Shown here one piece after another: positions 9,636 to 18,773 of a stretch of DNA of 64,000 bases; positions within the stretch are counted from its first letter, which is position 1, and every line of letters starts with the position of its first letter. Source of the DNA: Lachnospiraceae bacterium UBA7196 (GTDB taxonomy: Bacteria; Bacillota; Clostridia; Lachnospirales; Lachnospiraceae); contig DKUU01000018.1 of assembly GCA_002490835.1 (NCBI GenBank), positions 210,648-274,647 on the forward strand. The letters are read 5' to 3'. A program made the translations under genes and the position numbers. A model generated the notes under the pieces. The model did no database searches, was not told the origin of the DNA, and worked only from the letters and a program-made list of their open reading frames with translations.

Positions 9636-10726
9636 GTAAGGTGCTGGTAATCAATCCGATTCTGTATACGGCGGAAACAAACCGCATCCCGCAGGTGGAT
9701 TCCATAAAAGATACGATGATCTACACACTGTGTCTGGGATTTTTGCGGGCGGGGCATGAGGTGACGCTGATCGCGGCCGCAGATTATAAACCGGCTTGTG
9801 AGGAGCGGTATGAATTTCCGGTGCTCTGGTTTCCCACGGTCTTTCACAGGCTGTTTATGCCCCGCTGTTTTCCCTATATGCCGAAATTGCGGCGGTATTT
9901 GAGGGAACATCAGGAATATGACATCATTGTCACAAGCGAGGTCTTTGCCACTTGGTCTTATACGGCGGCAAGGCTGGCCCCGGAAAAGACTTTGATATGG
10001 CATGAGCTGGCTGCCTACAATCATATGCTGCATCAAATTCCGGCGAAGATATGGTATGGGTTTGTGGCGCGGTTTCTGATGCGGCGCGCTAAAGTGGTTC
10101 CCCGCTCTGAGGAGGCCGGCGCTTTTATCAGGCGGTTCCTGCCCTTGGTGGAGGAAAGGCCTGTCGATCACGGTGTGGATCTTGATAAGTTTCCCCTCTT
10201 TGCAGGGAGAGAACGGGAGGAAAGTTTTGTCGTGGTATCCCAATTGATTCCCCGCAAGCGGATCGGGCATACCGTGGAGGCCTTTGACGGTTTTGTCAGG
10301 AGGGGACATGACGGATACCGGCTGCACATTATCGGCGCAGGCGAGGAGGAAGCGGCCCTTTTACAGCTTGTGAAAAGGCTGGGGCTTAAGGAGCGGGTGA
10401 TATTTCACGGCCGGCTTTCCCATGAAGAACTGCTGCCGTTTGTAGCGGCATCCAAGGCGCTCTTAGTCTCCACAGAGAAGGATAACAATATGGTGTCTGT
10501 CGTGGAGAGTATCGCGCTTGGTACCCCGGTGGTGACGACGTCCGTGCCTTACAACGCTTCCTATATCAAACGGGAGGAATTGGGAATCGTGGAGGACGGC
10601 TGGTCGGCGGATGCGCTGGAGAGGATCGTCAGGGAAAATGACAGGTATGTGGCGAACTGTCTGGCTTACAGGGAACAGCTTTCCAATGTGGCCTGCGCAC
10701 GGCGCTTCCTTTCTTTAAGCAAATGA
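9632..10726 (+). CDS. GT4-like glycosyltransferase
   Basis: 364 residues, GT-B fold, coupled to the preceding GT4 gene by an ATGA overlap. The C-terminal domain shows 'VVSQLIPRKRIGHTVEAF' and 'STEKDNNMVSVVESIALG', where the E-x7-E motif is loosely kept. The N-terminal domain ('VLVINPILYTAETNRIPQVD') differs from the first enzyme, so it probably recognises another acceptor. The two likely add consecutive sugars. Substrates are not deducible. Confidence 0.85.
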   Translation: MSKVLVINPILYTAETNRIPQVDSIKDTMIYTLCLGFLRAGHEVTLIAAADYKPACEERYEFPVLWFPTVFHRLFMPRCFPYMPKLRRYLREHQEYDIIVTSEVFATWSYTAARLAPEKTLIWHELAAYNHMLHQIPAKIWYGFVARFLMRRAKVVPRSEEAGAFIRRFLPLVEERPVDHGVDLDKFPLFAGREREESFVVVSQLIPRKRIGHTVEAFDGFVRRGHDGYRLHIIGAGEEEAALLQLVKRLGLKERVIFHGRLSHEELLPFVAASKALLVSTEKDNNMVSVVESIALGTPVVTTSVPYNASYIKREELGIVEDGWSADALERIVRENDRYVANCLAYREQLSNVACARRFLSLSK

Positions 10727-10781
10727 AAACGGGAGACGCTTCCACTGCGGTCACTTGCTTTTTATATGGTATCAGGGTACA

Positions 10782-11732
10782 ATGAAAGATATGGAAACGC
10801 TTAGGGCAGTCTTTTGCTTTGATGAAAATTTAACGGCGCAGGTGCAGACCGCGGCGGCCTCTCTCCTTGCGGCTTCCGCAGCGGAGGATGCCGTCTGGGA
10901 GATTCACTGTGTCTGTACGCCGGCGGCCGACATCGTGGAAGAGCCGCTTGGCAGACTGATGGGGAAGATCGACGGCAGGGCGGCGCTTGTCATGCACTGC
11001 TTGGAGAATCCTTTTGCGGGCGCTTATGAGGTGCGGGGGATATCCGCCGGCACCTATCTGCGGCTGGCGCTGCCGACGCTTTTGCCGGAGATTGACAGAG
11101 TCCTTTATCTGGATGCGGACGTGTTGGTGAAGGACAGTCTGTTGCCCTTGTGGCGGACGCCTCTGGAAGGCCGGGTGCTGGCTGCGGTAAAGGGGGCTGT
11201 CAATCTTTCGGAAAAATGGGAATGGAACAGCGAAAGGCCCTACTGGCATCTCCTTGCGGGGATGAAAGGCGGCTATATCAACGCGGGGGTCACGCTCTTA
11301 AATCTGGAAGAAGTGCGCGGCAGAGGACTGGTTTCGCGCTGGAACGAACTGGCAAAGCAGAAGCTCTATTATCAGGATCAGGATATCCTCAATATCACCT
11401 GTCAGGGGGCGATCGCCTATCTGCTGCCGCGATATAACCGGCTGGCCTATCTGTCCGACGAAGATTACGGACAGTTTGCGGCGGAGGGCATCTTTACGGA
11501 AGCGGAGTGCGCGCAGGCGTTAGATCATCCCGCGATCATCCACTATGCGGGGGACAAGCCCTGGAAGCGCTACGATACCAATCTTGGGCCTCTCTGGTGG
11601 GATTTCGTAAACGGTTATCCCGAACTGGCTGCCCTTTTTAACGAGGAGAAGGCCAGAAAGTATCACGGACCGACGGTGTTTGAGCGGGGCTTGCGTAAGG
11701 TACGGAGAGTGCTGAGTCGTGAGAAATTATAA
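10782..11732 (+). CDS. GT8 family glycosyltransferase
   Basis: About 316 residues from the ATG at 10782, which has AGGG 4 nt upstream; a TTG at 10755 would add nine poorly supported residues. GT8 hallmarks are 'RVLYLDADVLVKD' (DxD metal site), 'GYINAGVTLLNLE', 'YYQDQDILN' and the C-terminal 'IIHYAGDKPW'. GT8 enzymes are retaining galactosyl- or glucosyltransferases that use UDP-sugars and are common in LOS and Gram-positive glycan clusters. It is followed at 15 bp by ugd, so it is likely in the same operon as the two GT4 genes and the nucleotide-sugar genes. Confidence 0.88.
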   Translation: MKDMETLRAVFCFDENLTAQVQTAAASLLAASAAEDAVWEIHCVCTPAADIVEEPLGRLMGKIDGRAALVMHCLENPFAGAYEVRGISAGTYLRLALPTLLPEIDRVLYLDADVLVKDSLLPLWRTPLEGRVLAAVKGAVNLSEKWEWNSERPYWHLLAGMKGGYINAGVTLLNLEEVRGRGLVSRWNELAKQKLYYQDQDILNITCQGAIAYLLPRYNRLAYLSDEDYGQFAAEGIFTEAECAQALDHPAIIHYAGDKPWKRYDTNLGPLWWDFVNGYPELAALFNEEKARKYHGPTVFERGLRKVRRVLSREKL

Positions 11733-11747
11733 AGGAGAATAACAAAC

Positions 11748-13058
11748 ATGAAAATCGCAGTAGCGGGAACAGGATACGTAGGCTTAGTGGCGGGCGTGTG
11801 CTTCGCGGAGAAGGGACACGACGTCACCTGTGTGGACGTGGATGAAAAAAAGGTAAAGATGATGGAGGCGGGGGAAAGCCCCATCTATGAGGAGGGCCTT
11901 GAGGAGCTGATGCGGAAAAACAACGCGGCGGGAAGGCTCCATTACACCACGGATTATGCGCAGGCCTACCGGGACAAGGACGCGATCTTTATCGGGGTGG
12001 GAACGCCCGAACAGCCCGACGGGAGCGCAAACTTAAATTACATCGCTACGGTTTCGAGACAGATCGCGGAGTCGGTCGAAAGAGATTGTCTGGTGGTGGT
12101 AAAATCCACGGTTCCCGTGGGCACAAACGATAAGGTGGAGCAGTTCATCCACGACTTCCTTGCCCGCGACGTGAAGGTGGAGGTGGCTTCCAATCCGGAG
12201 TTTCTGGCGCAGGGTTCAGCGGTGCGCGACACGCTCCATGCCGCCCGCATCATCATCGGCACCGAGAGCAAGGAGGCGGAGGCGCTGCTCAAAAAAATCT
12301 ACGAACCGTTTGGACTTCCCATTGTTTCCGTGAATAGGCGGTCAGCGGAGATGATCAAGTACGCCAGCAACGATTTTCTGGCGCTGAAGATCTCTTATAT
12401 GAACGATATCGCAAATCTCTGCGAGCTGGTGGGCGCGGATATCGACGCGGTGGCGGAGGGCATGAGCTACGACGCGAGAATCGGTGCGAATTTCCTAAAG
12501 GCCGGCATCGGCTACGGCGGGAGCTGCTTTCCCAAAGATACCAAAGCGCTCAAGTATCTGGCGTCGCAAAACGGCTATCAGTTAAAAACCGTGGAGGCGG
12601 CGGTGGACGTGAACGCGGCGCAGAAGACCAGACTTTATCAAAAGGCCTGCAAGCGCATGATCACTTTTGAGGGTCTGAAGGTCGCGGTGCTGGGGCTGGC
12701 CTTTAAGCCGGGGACGGACGATCTCAGGGAAGCGCCTTCTTTGGATAATGTAAAACTTCTTTTAGAAAATGGGGCGCAGATCGCGGCCTACGATCCGGCG
12801 GCGGCGAAAAATTTTCAGAAATTCTTCCCTGCCGGAAAAAATGACAGGGGCGTCATTTCTTACTGTGATGCGCCGGAAGAGACGCTGCAGAATGCCGATA
12901 TCTGCTTCGTATTTACGGAGTGGGCGGAGATCCGAAACCTTTCGCCCGCCGCTTTTAAGGAACGGATGCGGATCCCGCTGGTATATGACGGACGAAACGT
13001 CTTTAGCGTGAGCGGGATGAAAGAGGCAGGCGTCGAATACTACAGTATCGGACGCTGA
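11748..13058 (+). CDS. ugd: UDP-glucose 6-dehydrogenase
   Basis: 436 residues, the usual length. It oxidises UDP-glucose to UDP-glucuronate with two NAD+. The N-terminal Rossmann motif is 'VAGTGYVGLVAGVCFAEKGH'. The catalytic cysteine is Cys260 in 'GYGGSCFPKDTKAL', with Lys204 (EMIKYASN) and Asp264 also in place. The C-terminal domain carries 'GLAFKPGTDDLREAPS'. A strong RBS (AAAGGAG) precedes the ATG. The next gene is the epimerase that would act on its product, so this gene feeds uronic acid into the polymer. Confidence 0.96.
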   Translation: MKIAVAGTGYVGLVAGVCFAEKGHDVTCVDVDEKKVKMMEAGESPIYEEGLEELMRKNNAAGRLHYTTDYAQAYRDKDAIFIGVGTPEQPDGSANLNYIATVSRQIAESVERDCLVVVKSTVPVGTNDKVEQFIHDFLARDVKVEVASNPEFLAQGSAVRDTLHAARIIIGTESKEAEALLKKIYEPFGLPIVSVNRRSAEMIKYASNDFLALKISYMNDIANLCELVGADIDAVAEGMSYDARIGANFLKAGIGYGGSCFPKDTKALKYLASQNGYQLKTVEAAVDVNAAQKTRLYQKACKRMITFEGLKVAVLGLAFKPGTDDLREAPSLDNVKLLLENGAQIAAYDPAAAKNFQKFFPAGKNDRGVISYCDAPEETLQNADICFVFTEWAEIRNLSPAAFKERMRIPLVYDGRNVFSVSGMKEAGVEYYSIGR

Positions 13059-13084
13059 GACGGGCACAGGGAAAGGAAGAGACT

Positions 13085-14089
13085 ATGAGAGCGTTAGACC
13101 CCTCCAAGACATATCTGATCACCGGCGGCGCAGGCTTTATCGGTTTTCATTTGTCAAAGAGCCTTTTGGAAAAGGGAGCCAAGGTGATCGGCTTTGACAA
13201 TATGAATGACTATTACGATGTGAAATTAAAAGAAGATCGTTTGGAAATTTTGGATTCTTATGAAAATTACAGCTTTCTGAGAGGGAATCTGGGAGATAAT
13301 GCGGATGTGTTCCGCGCGTTTCAGGAATTTCGGCCGCAGATCGTGGTCAATCTGGGGGCGCAGGCGGGTGTGCGCTACAGCATTGACAATCCGGCTGCTT
13401 ATATGGAATCTAATATGATGGGCTTTTTTCATGTGTTGGAAGCCTGCAGATTTTTCCCGGTGGAGCATCTGGTCTACGCGTCATCCAGCTCTGTTTACGG
13501 CGGCAATGACAAGGTCCCTTTCTCCACGGCGGATCAGGTGGACGAGCCGGTCAGTCTCTATGCCGCCACCAAAAAATCAAACGAATTGATGGCGCATGCG
13601 TACGGTAAGCTCTATCATATCCCTGTGACGGGATTACGGTTTTTTACAGTCTATGGGCCGTTTGGCAGACCGGATATGGCGTACTTTAAATTTACGAAAA
13701 AAATCCTCGCGGGAGAGCCGATCCAGATCTACAATCAAGGCGATATGTACCGTGATTTCACCTATATCGACGATATTGTGCGGGGCGTGGAGAACATCCT
13801 TTGCAATCCGCCCGCGGAAAATAAGAAGGGCGTGCGCTACAAGCTTTATAATATTGGGAATAATAAGCCTGTGAAGCTGATGGAATTTGTGGAGACGTTA
13901 GAGCGCTGTCTGGGCAGGGAGGCAAAGAAGGAATATCTGCCTATGCAGCCCGGCGACGTCTATCAGACCTATGCGGACGTGAGCGACCTGATGCAGGACT
14001 ACGATTTTAAGCCGGACACTTCAATCGGGGAAGGACTGCAGAAATTTGTGGACTGGTATCGGGCATACTATGGAGAAAAGAATGAGTGA
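13085..14089 (+). CDS. NAD-dependent sugar epimerase, probable UDP-glucuronate 4-epimerase
   Basis: 334 residues, extended short-chain dehydrogenase/reductase fold. NAD binding is at 'TGGAGFIGFHL' (residues 13-20), the catalytic couple is Tyr159/Lys163 in 'SLYAATKKSNE', and 'YASSSSVYGG' supplies the serine. 'NMNDYYDVKLKEDRL' and 'AAYMESNMMGF' are typical of the UDP-GlcA 4-epimerase (CapI/LspL) branch rather than of GalE. The location directly after ugd supports conversion of UDP-GlcA to UDP-GalA. The RBS is AAAGGAAG. It overlaps the next gene by 8 bp. Confidence 0.88.
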   Translation: MRALDPSKTYLITGGAGFIGFHLSKSLLEKGAKVIGFDNMNDYYDVKLKEDRLEILDSYENYSFLRGNLGDNADVFRAFQEFRPQIVVNLGAQAGVRYSIDNPAAYMESNMMGFFHVLEACRFFPVEHLVYASSSSVYGGNDKVPFSTADQVDEPVSLYAATKKSNELMAHAYGKLYHIPVTGLRFFTVYGPFGRPDMAYFKFTKKILAGEPIQIYNQGDMYRDFTYIDDIVRGVENILCNPPAENKKGVRYKLYNIGNNKPVKLMEFVETLERCLGREAKKEYLPMQPGDVYQTYADVSDLMQDYDFKPDTSIGEGLQKFVDWYRAYYGEKNE

Positions 14090-15062
14090 AACGATGAGAG
14101 AGATCCCAATTTTATATCTGGTGGTACCCTGCTATAACGAGGAAGAGGTGGTGGAGAAGACTGCCGCTGTGATGAGGGAAAAGCTGGAGCGTCTGGAACG
14201 GGAAAATAAGATCAGGACCGGTTCGCGGATCATGTTTGTGAACGACGGGAGCAAGGATGATACCCTGCGCCTCCTCCATGGGATCGCAAGGGACAGCCGG
14301 TTTTCCGTAGTCAGTCTGGCGGGCAATTACGGCCATCAGAGCGCGATCCTTGCAGGGATGATGACGGCCAAAAAATACGCGGATGTAGTGGTCACGATCG
14401 ATGCGGATTTGCAGCAGGATATTGAGGCTTTAGACCTCTTTTTGGAGAAATATATGGCGGGCTGCGAGGTGGTCTACGGGGTGCGAAATGACAGGCACTC
14501 CGACGGTGTTTTTAAAAAGGCGACCGCCACGGCCTACTACAATCTCATGCACCTTTTAGGCAGCCGTGTGATCACGAATCACGCCGATTATCGGCTGCTC
14601 TCGAAAAAGGCGCTCGACGCGCTGTCGGAATATCAGGAGACGAACCTGTTCCTGCGGGGGCTGATCCCTACCATGGGTTTTTCCTCCGACGTGGTTTACT
14701 TTGATGTCAAAGCCAGAGAGGCGGGGCATTCCAAGTATACCCTGAGCAAGATGCTGACGCTTGCGATGGACGGCATCACTTCCATGAGCGTGCGGCCTCT
14801 TCGCCTGATCGGCGGGTTGGGGTTTTTAGTCTTTTTGTTCAGCATGGTCATGTGCGTGATCAGTCTGGTGGACTGGGCTATGGGAAACAATGTGCCCGGC
14901 TACACCACAACGCTGCTCGTATCGCTTTTGATCGGCGGCATCACGCTGCTTTCTCTGGGCATCATCGGGGAGTATATCGGCAAGATTTATATGGAGACCA
15001 AGCACAGGCCCCGCTATATCATCGATACGGTGGTGTGGCGTGAGGCAGAGGAAGAAAAGTGA
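14082..15062 (+). CDS. GtrB/DPM1-like polyprenyl-phosphate GT2 glycosyltransferase
   Basis: The start at ATG 14082 is chosen because GGAG lies 6 nt upstream; it overlaps the epimerase stop by 8 bp. 326 residues. GT2 motifs: 'YLVVPCYNEEEVVEKT', 'FVNDGSKDDT', and 'TIDADLQQD' (Asp107/Asp109, metal). 'RNDRHSDGVFKKATATAYYN' and 'SKYTLSKMLTLAMDGI' are typical of enzymes that move a sugar from a nucleotide to undecaprenyl phosphate. Two C-terminal membrane spans anchor it. It could load the carrier used by GT-C membrane proteins and GtrA encoded further along. Confidence 0.9.
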   Translation: MSETMREIPILYLVVPCYNEEEVVEKTAAVMREKLERLERENKIRTGSRIMFVNDGSKDDTLRLLHGIARDSRFSVVSLAGNYGHQSAILAGMMTAKKYADVVVTIDADLQQDIEALDLFLEKYMAGCEVVYGVRNDRHSDGVFKKATATAYYNLMHLLGSRVITNHADYRLLSKKALDALSEYQETNLFLRGLIPTMGFSSDVVYFDVKAREAGHSKYTLSKMLTLAMDGITSMSVRPLRLIGGLGFLVFLFSMVMCVISLVDWAMGNNVPGYTTTLLVSLLIGGITLLSLGIIGEYIGKIYMETKHRPRYIIDTVVWREAEEEK

Positions 15063-15082
15063 CGGGCTGACGCCGTTTCAAA

Positions 15083-16024
15083 ATGAGGATTATTATGAAT
15101 AAACCGGACATTCACGCGGACGATTACGCGCTGACCATAAATACATCTAATGATATGCTGGAATGTATGCGGGCTGGAAAACTTGACAGCATCAGCATCG
15201 TGACGAATATGAGCTGCTTTGAGGAGTGTATGGAACTGTTCTATGAGGAGATTCCGAAGCTGCCTTTTCTGCCGCTTATTTCGGTGCATCTGGATTTTGT
15301 GGAGGGCAGGAGCCTTGCGGGCAGGGAAAAAGCCCCCGATCTTGTAAAAGACGGAAGCGACCTGATGGGACTGGGCTGGGGCGGCCTTTTTACCGCGTCT
15401 TATCAGCCGGGAAAAAGAAGGCGGATCAAGGCGCAGCTTACAAGTGAGATCAAGGCGCAGCTTGACAGAGGAAATGAAGCGATCAAGCGGTGTATGGAGA
15501 TCGCCGGGGCAGCGGGCGTTCCCTGCGCACAGAAGGGGATGCGTATCGACAGCCACCAGCATGCCCATATGATCCCCGTGGTGTGGGGGGCGCTTCTTTT
15601 GGCGGTGCGGGAAGAAGGATACAAGGTGGAATACATCCGCAATTCGAAAGAGGTGCTGGGGGTTTTTCTGACAGATGTGTCATTATACAGGACTTATCGG
15701 CCGGTCAATTTTATAAAAAACAGACTGCTCTCCCTCTATTCACACAGGGTAGACCGCTATTGTAAGGCGAACGGCCTGCAGCCTATGTATCTCTGGGGAC
15801 TCGTGATGAGCGGGCGCATGGATAAAACAAGGATTGAGCGGCTCTATCCGAAGATGCGCGCGAAGGCGCGGCGGGATAACAGAAAGCTGGAGATTCTCTT
15901 CCATCCGGGGCTGATGCTCGCGGAGGAAGTAACGGATGAGGTCGCGAAAGAGGCGGCGGCTGATTTTTACCGCCGGGGCGACAGGCATGTGGAGAAGGCG
16001 GCGGTCCTTTCTGTGGAGTGGTAG
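15083..16024 (+). CDS. YdjC/ChbG-like carbohydrate deacetylase
   Basis: 313 residues. The N-terminal 'DIHADDYALTINTSNDM' holds the metal-binding Asp, 'SVHLDFVEG' supplies a His, and 'MRIDSHQHAHMIPVVW' gives the His pair typical of the YdjC family. 'LEILFHPG' lies near the end. Members remove N-acetyl (or O-acetyl) groups from oligosaccharides with one divalent metal. Next to GT2 and epimerase genes it may deacetylate a lipid-linked sugar or a nucleotide-sugar product. An alternative start at 15095 has a better-spaced AGGA. It converges on the SGNH gene at 16047. Confidence 0.83.
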   Translation: MRIIMNKPDIHADDYALTINTSNDMLECMRAGKLDSISIVTNMSCFEECMELFYEEIPKLPFLPLISVHLDFVEGRSLAGREKAPDLVKDGSDLMGLGWGGLFTASYQPGKRRRIKAQLTSEIKAQLDRGNEAIKRCMEIAGAAGVPCAQKGMRIDSHQHAHMIPVVWGALLLAVREEGYKVEYIRNSKEVLGVFLTDVSLYRTYRPVNFIKNRLLSLYSHRVDRYCKANGLQPMYLWGLVMSGRMDKTRIERLYPKMRAKARRDNRKLEILFHPGLMLAEEVTDEVAKEAAADFYRRGDRHVEKAAVLSVEW

Positions 16025-16046
16025 GGTGAGAAGTACTTCTAGCCGC

Positions 16047-17015
16047 TCACAGCAGAGGCTTCAGTTCCGCCACTTCCTGAGAAATGATTTCCATGAAATA
16101 GGCCGCGCCCTCCGGATTTAGATGATCGGAGTCGGAAAAAAGAGTCAGGTTTTCGGAAAATCTTTCGTCGTGAGAATAGTCATAATAACTGACATTCGTG
16201 TCAGATGCAATGCGGTTGACGGTTCCGTAAAACCGGTCCAGAAAATCCTCTGGCACGGGGGCGTTATAATAACTGGAAAAAGGTGTGGTGATCAGCACGG
16301 GCGTGAGTCCGTGTTTTTTGCAGTAATCGATGATGCCGTAAAGCTGCTCCTCCCGCTCCGGCAGGAAATATTCCGCCTTATTGTTAAAATGGCGGTCGAA
16401 GCGTTGGGACGCCCTGTCTGCAAATTCGGCCACGGCGGCCTCATCCATTGCGGGAGCATCGTTATTTTCTGCCGCTTGGGCGGTGAGACTCGTCTTTGGC
16501 AGCAGCTTTAGAAGCTCTTCTCCGGCGGAGAGGATGGGCAGCCTGCTTGTCACCACATCCGTAAACAGGTCGTAACCGGGCATGTTTTTGGGTGAAAGAT
16601 AGTGGTAGTATTTGACCGAAAGGGCCTGCGCTTCCGTCTCGTTCGCCGTCTCATTATTGAAAGAAAAATAGGAGACGGGAATGAACAGCACGCAGCCCGG
16701 ATCAAGGTGATCCCCGTACTCAGAAAGCAGGGCCAGATCGTATTCGTAGGTCTGGCTCGTATGGCCGAAGTTAAAGCAGGAGACACCGCGCCCTGAAAAG
16801 GAATCGTAGACAAAATCGTAAGCCCCGTGGGAGCTGCCGACGTTGGCAAGCCGCACGTTGTTTACCTGATTCCCCAGCATTTTAAGTCCCCACATATCCA
16901 TATATTTTTCGTCGTCATATTTCCGGTAAGATTTGTTCATCTGAAACAAGAGCAGAACAGCCGCCGCCGGGATGGCGATGCACTTGATGAGGAATATCGG
17001 GAGTGTTTTTTTCAT
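16047..17015 (-). CDS. membrane-anchored SGNH/DltD-like protein, partner of the 17.2 kb MBOAT
   Basis: 322 residues. One N-terminal span (residues ~5-25) is followed by an extracytoplasmic SGNH domain. The nucleophile motif is 'NVGSSHGAYDF' (Ser62) and the Asp/His pair is in 'DSDHLNPEG' near the C-terminus. DltD-like proteins work with an MBOAT acyltransferase to acylate, or release acyl groups from, surface glycans. The MBOAT gene lies just upstream on the same strand, separated by the structured repeat at 17051-17186. The RBS is AAAGGAA. The acceptor is unknown. Confidence 0.82.
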   Translation of the reverse strand: MKKTLPIFLIKCIAIPAAAVLLLFQMNKSYRKYDDEKYMDMWGLKMLGNQVNNVRLANVGSSHGAYDFVYDSFSGRGVSCFNFGHTSQTYEYDLALLSEYGDHLDPGCVLFIPVSYFSFNNETANETEAQALSVKYYHYLSPKNMPGYDLFTDVVTSRLPILSAGEELLKLLPKTSLTAQAAENNDAPAMDEAAVAEFADRASQRFDRHFNNKAEYFLPEREEQLYGIIDYCKKHGLTPVLITTPFSSYYNAPVPEDFLDRFYGTVNRIASDTNVSYYDYSHDERFSENLTLFSDSDHLNPEGAAYFMEIISQEVAELKPLL

Positions 17016-17050
17016 TATTATGATTCCTTTCTATGATACAATACTGATAT

Positions 17051-17186
17051 AATTGTACAAATGATATAATGATAAGCAGACCCTTGTAGAACGTTGGTAC
17101 TTGACGAGGTTTTTTCGAGTCTAGTACCATTACGTTCGAAATGGAGCGCAAGCGAGTCTGCGTTTATTATATCATTTGTACAATTT
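17051..17186. repeat. intergenic inverted-repeat element, copy A
   Basis: The terminal arms AATTGTACAAATGATATAAT and ATTATATCATTTGTACAATT are perfect complements. Next to them sit AAGCAGACCC on the left and GTCTGCG on the right. An internal hairpin pairs GAACGTTGGTACT with TAGTACCATTACGTTC. The right half (TTCGAAATGGAGCGCAAGCG, then AGTCTGCG) is identical to copy B at 31093-31264. The element sits directly after the MBOAT stop and before the SGNH gene, so it lies inside a probable transcript. It has no coding capacity. It lacks the outer GAAAC/GTTTC arms of copies B and C. Confidence 0.85.
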
Positions 17187-18629
17187 TTAGAATTGCATAT
17201 AAATAAACTCCGTCGCGATTCCCTTGTAGGAAAACAGGGCGATCACCAGTAAAAGCAGTACATAGGTAAGCCATCGCACGGGCGCCCATGCCCGCGAAAC
17301 CAATGCGATCACATCCCACTTCAGGGAGATGGCGTCATAAATAAGGAGCGCCGCCGCGGACAGCGCCATGCCTATCATCGCAGGGTAGGACAGGTCCAGA
17401 CAGATCGCGGCGGTCTTTAGGTAGTTTAAAGGTCTGCCGATATCCCAGAACAGCCGGGAAATGATCCACCGGGCGTCCTGTATCGAGTTTGCCCGAAAGA
17501 AGATCCATGCAAAGCATATCACGCAGAAGGTGATCGGAAGCTGCCACCAGTGTTTTTTTCGCGCGGGCGCGCCGGCTTTCCTTTTGGGATAGATAAATGT
17601 CTCTATAATCTGCAAAAGCCCGTGGAGCGCGCCCCAGACAAGGAAGGTCAGGGCGCTGCCGTGCCAGAAACCGCTGACAAGGAAGGTGATAAACAGGTTG
17701 AGGCAGTGGCGTATGCGGCCAGTCCGGCTTCCGCCAAGCGGGATGTAAACGTAATCCCGAAACCAAGAGGAGAGGGAGATGTGCCAACGGCTCCAAAATT
17801 CCCGCACGGAAAAGGAGAGGTAAGGACTCTTAAAGTTTGTCGTCAGATTTATGCCAAAGAGTTTCGCGCAGCCGATGGCGATATCCGAGTAGCCTGAAAA
17901 ATCGCAGTAGATCTGCAGGGCGTACATCACTGTGGTGATAATGAAGACCAGCCCCACATAGCTGTAACAGTTGTCGTATACCTGATTGACGGTCACGGCA
18001 AAGGTGTCCGCGATCACCAGCTTTTTAAAGTATCCCCAAGCCATCAGTTTCAGGCCGTAGGATGCGCTGTCGTAGTCAAAGCGGCGCTTTGCCTTTAGCT
18101 GCGGCAAAAGGGAGTCCGCCCTGCCGATCGGGCCGGCCAGAAGCTGCGGGAAGAAGGAGACAAAGAGGGCATAGTATCCGAAATGCCGCTCCGCGCGTAC
18201 CTTTCCCTTGTAAACGTCGATCAGGTAGCCCATGGACTGAAAAAAGTAAAAGGAGACGCCTGCCGGCAGCAGGATTCGCAGTGTAAGCGGATGCAGGGAA
18301 AGTCTGCCTGCGTCGATCAGGGTATTTATTTTGTCGATTGCGGGAGTTCCCAGTTTGAAAACCAGCAAAATGCCGATAAGCGGCAGGATGCCGCCTGTCA
18401 TGCAGAGTCTCTTTTTCTTTTTTTCAGGAGCCTTTTCAAGTCGCAGGGCCAGACTGTAGGTGAGCAGCGTAGAAAAAAGCAAAAGGAAGCCGTAGGCCAC
18501 GTGCAGGTTCATGTAGAAAACGTAGCTGGCTAACAGCAAAAAGGCCCACCGGAAGCGGACAGGTACGATATGGTACAGGATAAAAACGACCGTCAAAAAG
18601 ACGGCGAAGAGCAGGGAATTAAAGAGCAT
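17187..18629 (-). CDS. MBOAT family membrane O-acyltransferase (AlgI/DltB-like)
   Basis: 480 residues, about ten membrane spans. 'ISFYFFQSMGYLIDVY'-type sequence, 'FVSFFPQLLAGPI', 'IYCDFSGYSDIAIG', 'FWSRWHISLSSWFRDYVYIP' and 'SGFWHGSALTFLVWGALHG' are the MBOAT signature blocks. His323 in WHG is the catalytic candidate. Such proteins move an acyl group across the membrane onto a surface polymer. It is co-directional with, and probably co-transcribed with, the SGNH gene downstream. The start at 18629 gives MLFNS, the usual opening of this subfamily. Confidence 0.92.
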   Translation of the reverse strand: MLFNSLLFAVFLTVVFILYHIVPVRFRWAFLLLASYVFYMNLHVAYGFLLLFSTLLTYSLALRLEKAPEKKKKRLCMTGGILPLIGILLVFKLGTPAIDKINTLIDAGRLSLHPLTLRILLPAGVSFYFFQSMGYLIDVYKGKVRAERHFGYYALFVSFFPQLLAGPIGRADSLLPQLKAKRRFDYDSASYGLKLMAWGYFKKLVIADTFAVTVNQVYDNCYSYVGLVFIITTVMYALQIYCDFSGYSDIAIGCAKLFGINLTTNFKSPYLSFSVREFWSRWHISLSSWFRDYVYIPLGGSRTGRIRHCLNLFITFLVSGFWHGSALTFLVWGALHGLLQIIETFIYPKRKAGAPARKKHWWQLPITFCVICFAWIFFRANSIQDARWIISRLFWDIGRPLNYLKTAAICLDLSYPAMIGMALSAAALLIYDAISLKWDVIALVSRAWAPVRWLTYVLLLLVIALFSYKGIATEFIYMQF

Positions 18630-18702
18630 GGCTTCCTCCGTTTATTTTTTCTCCATTATTTTACTGTATTGCGGGAATTATTACAACTTAAAAAGGGAAA
18701 GG

Positions 18703-18731
18703 TTTCTTTCACCGAAAATTTATGTTAAAAT
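18703..18731 (+). promoter_or_regulatory. promoter for the 18.8 kb MBOAT gene
   Basis: TTTCTT, a 17-nt spacer and an extended -10 (TGTTAAAAT). It lies in the divergent space between two MBOAT genes, ~40 nt before the start at 18774. Confidence 0.45.
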
Positions 18732-18773
18732 ACAGAGGATATCTTAAGGGCGACTGAGGCGGGAAACGGCGGT

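Noticed and set aside
13085..14089. call as UDP-glucose 4-epimerase (galE)
   Set aside because: The NMNDYYD and YMESNMMGF features and its place after ugd favour the uronate epimerase branch.
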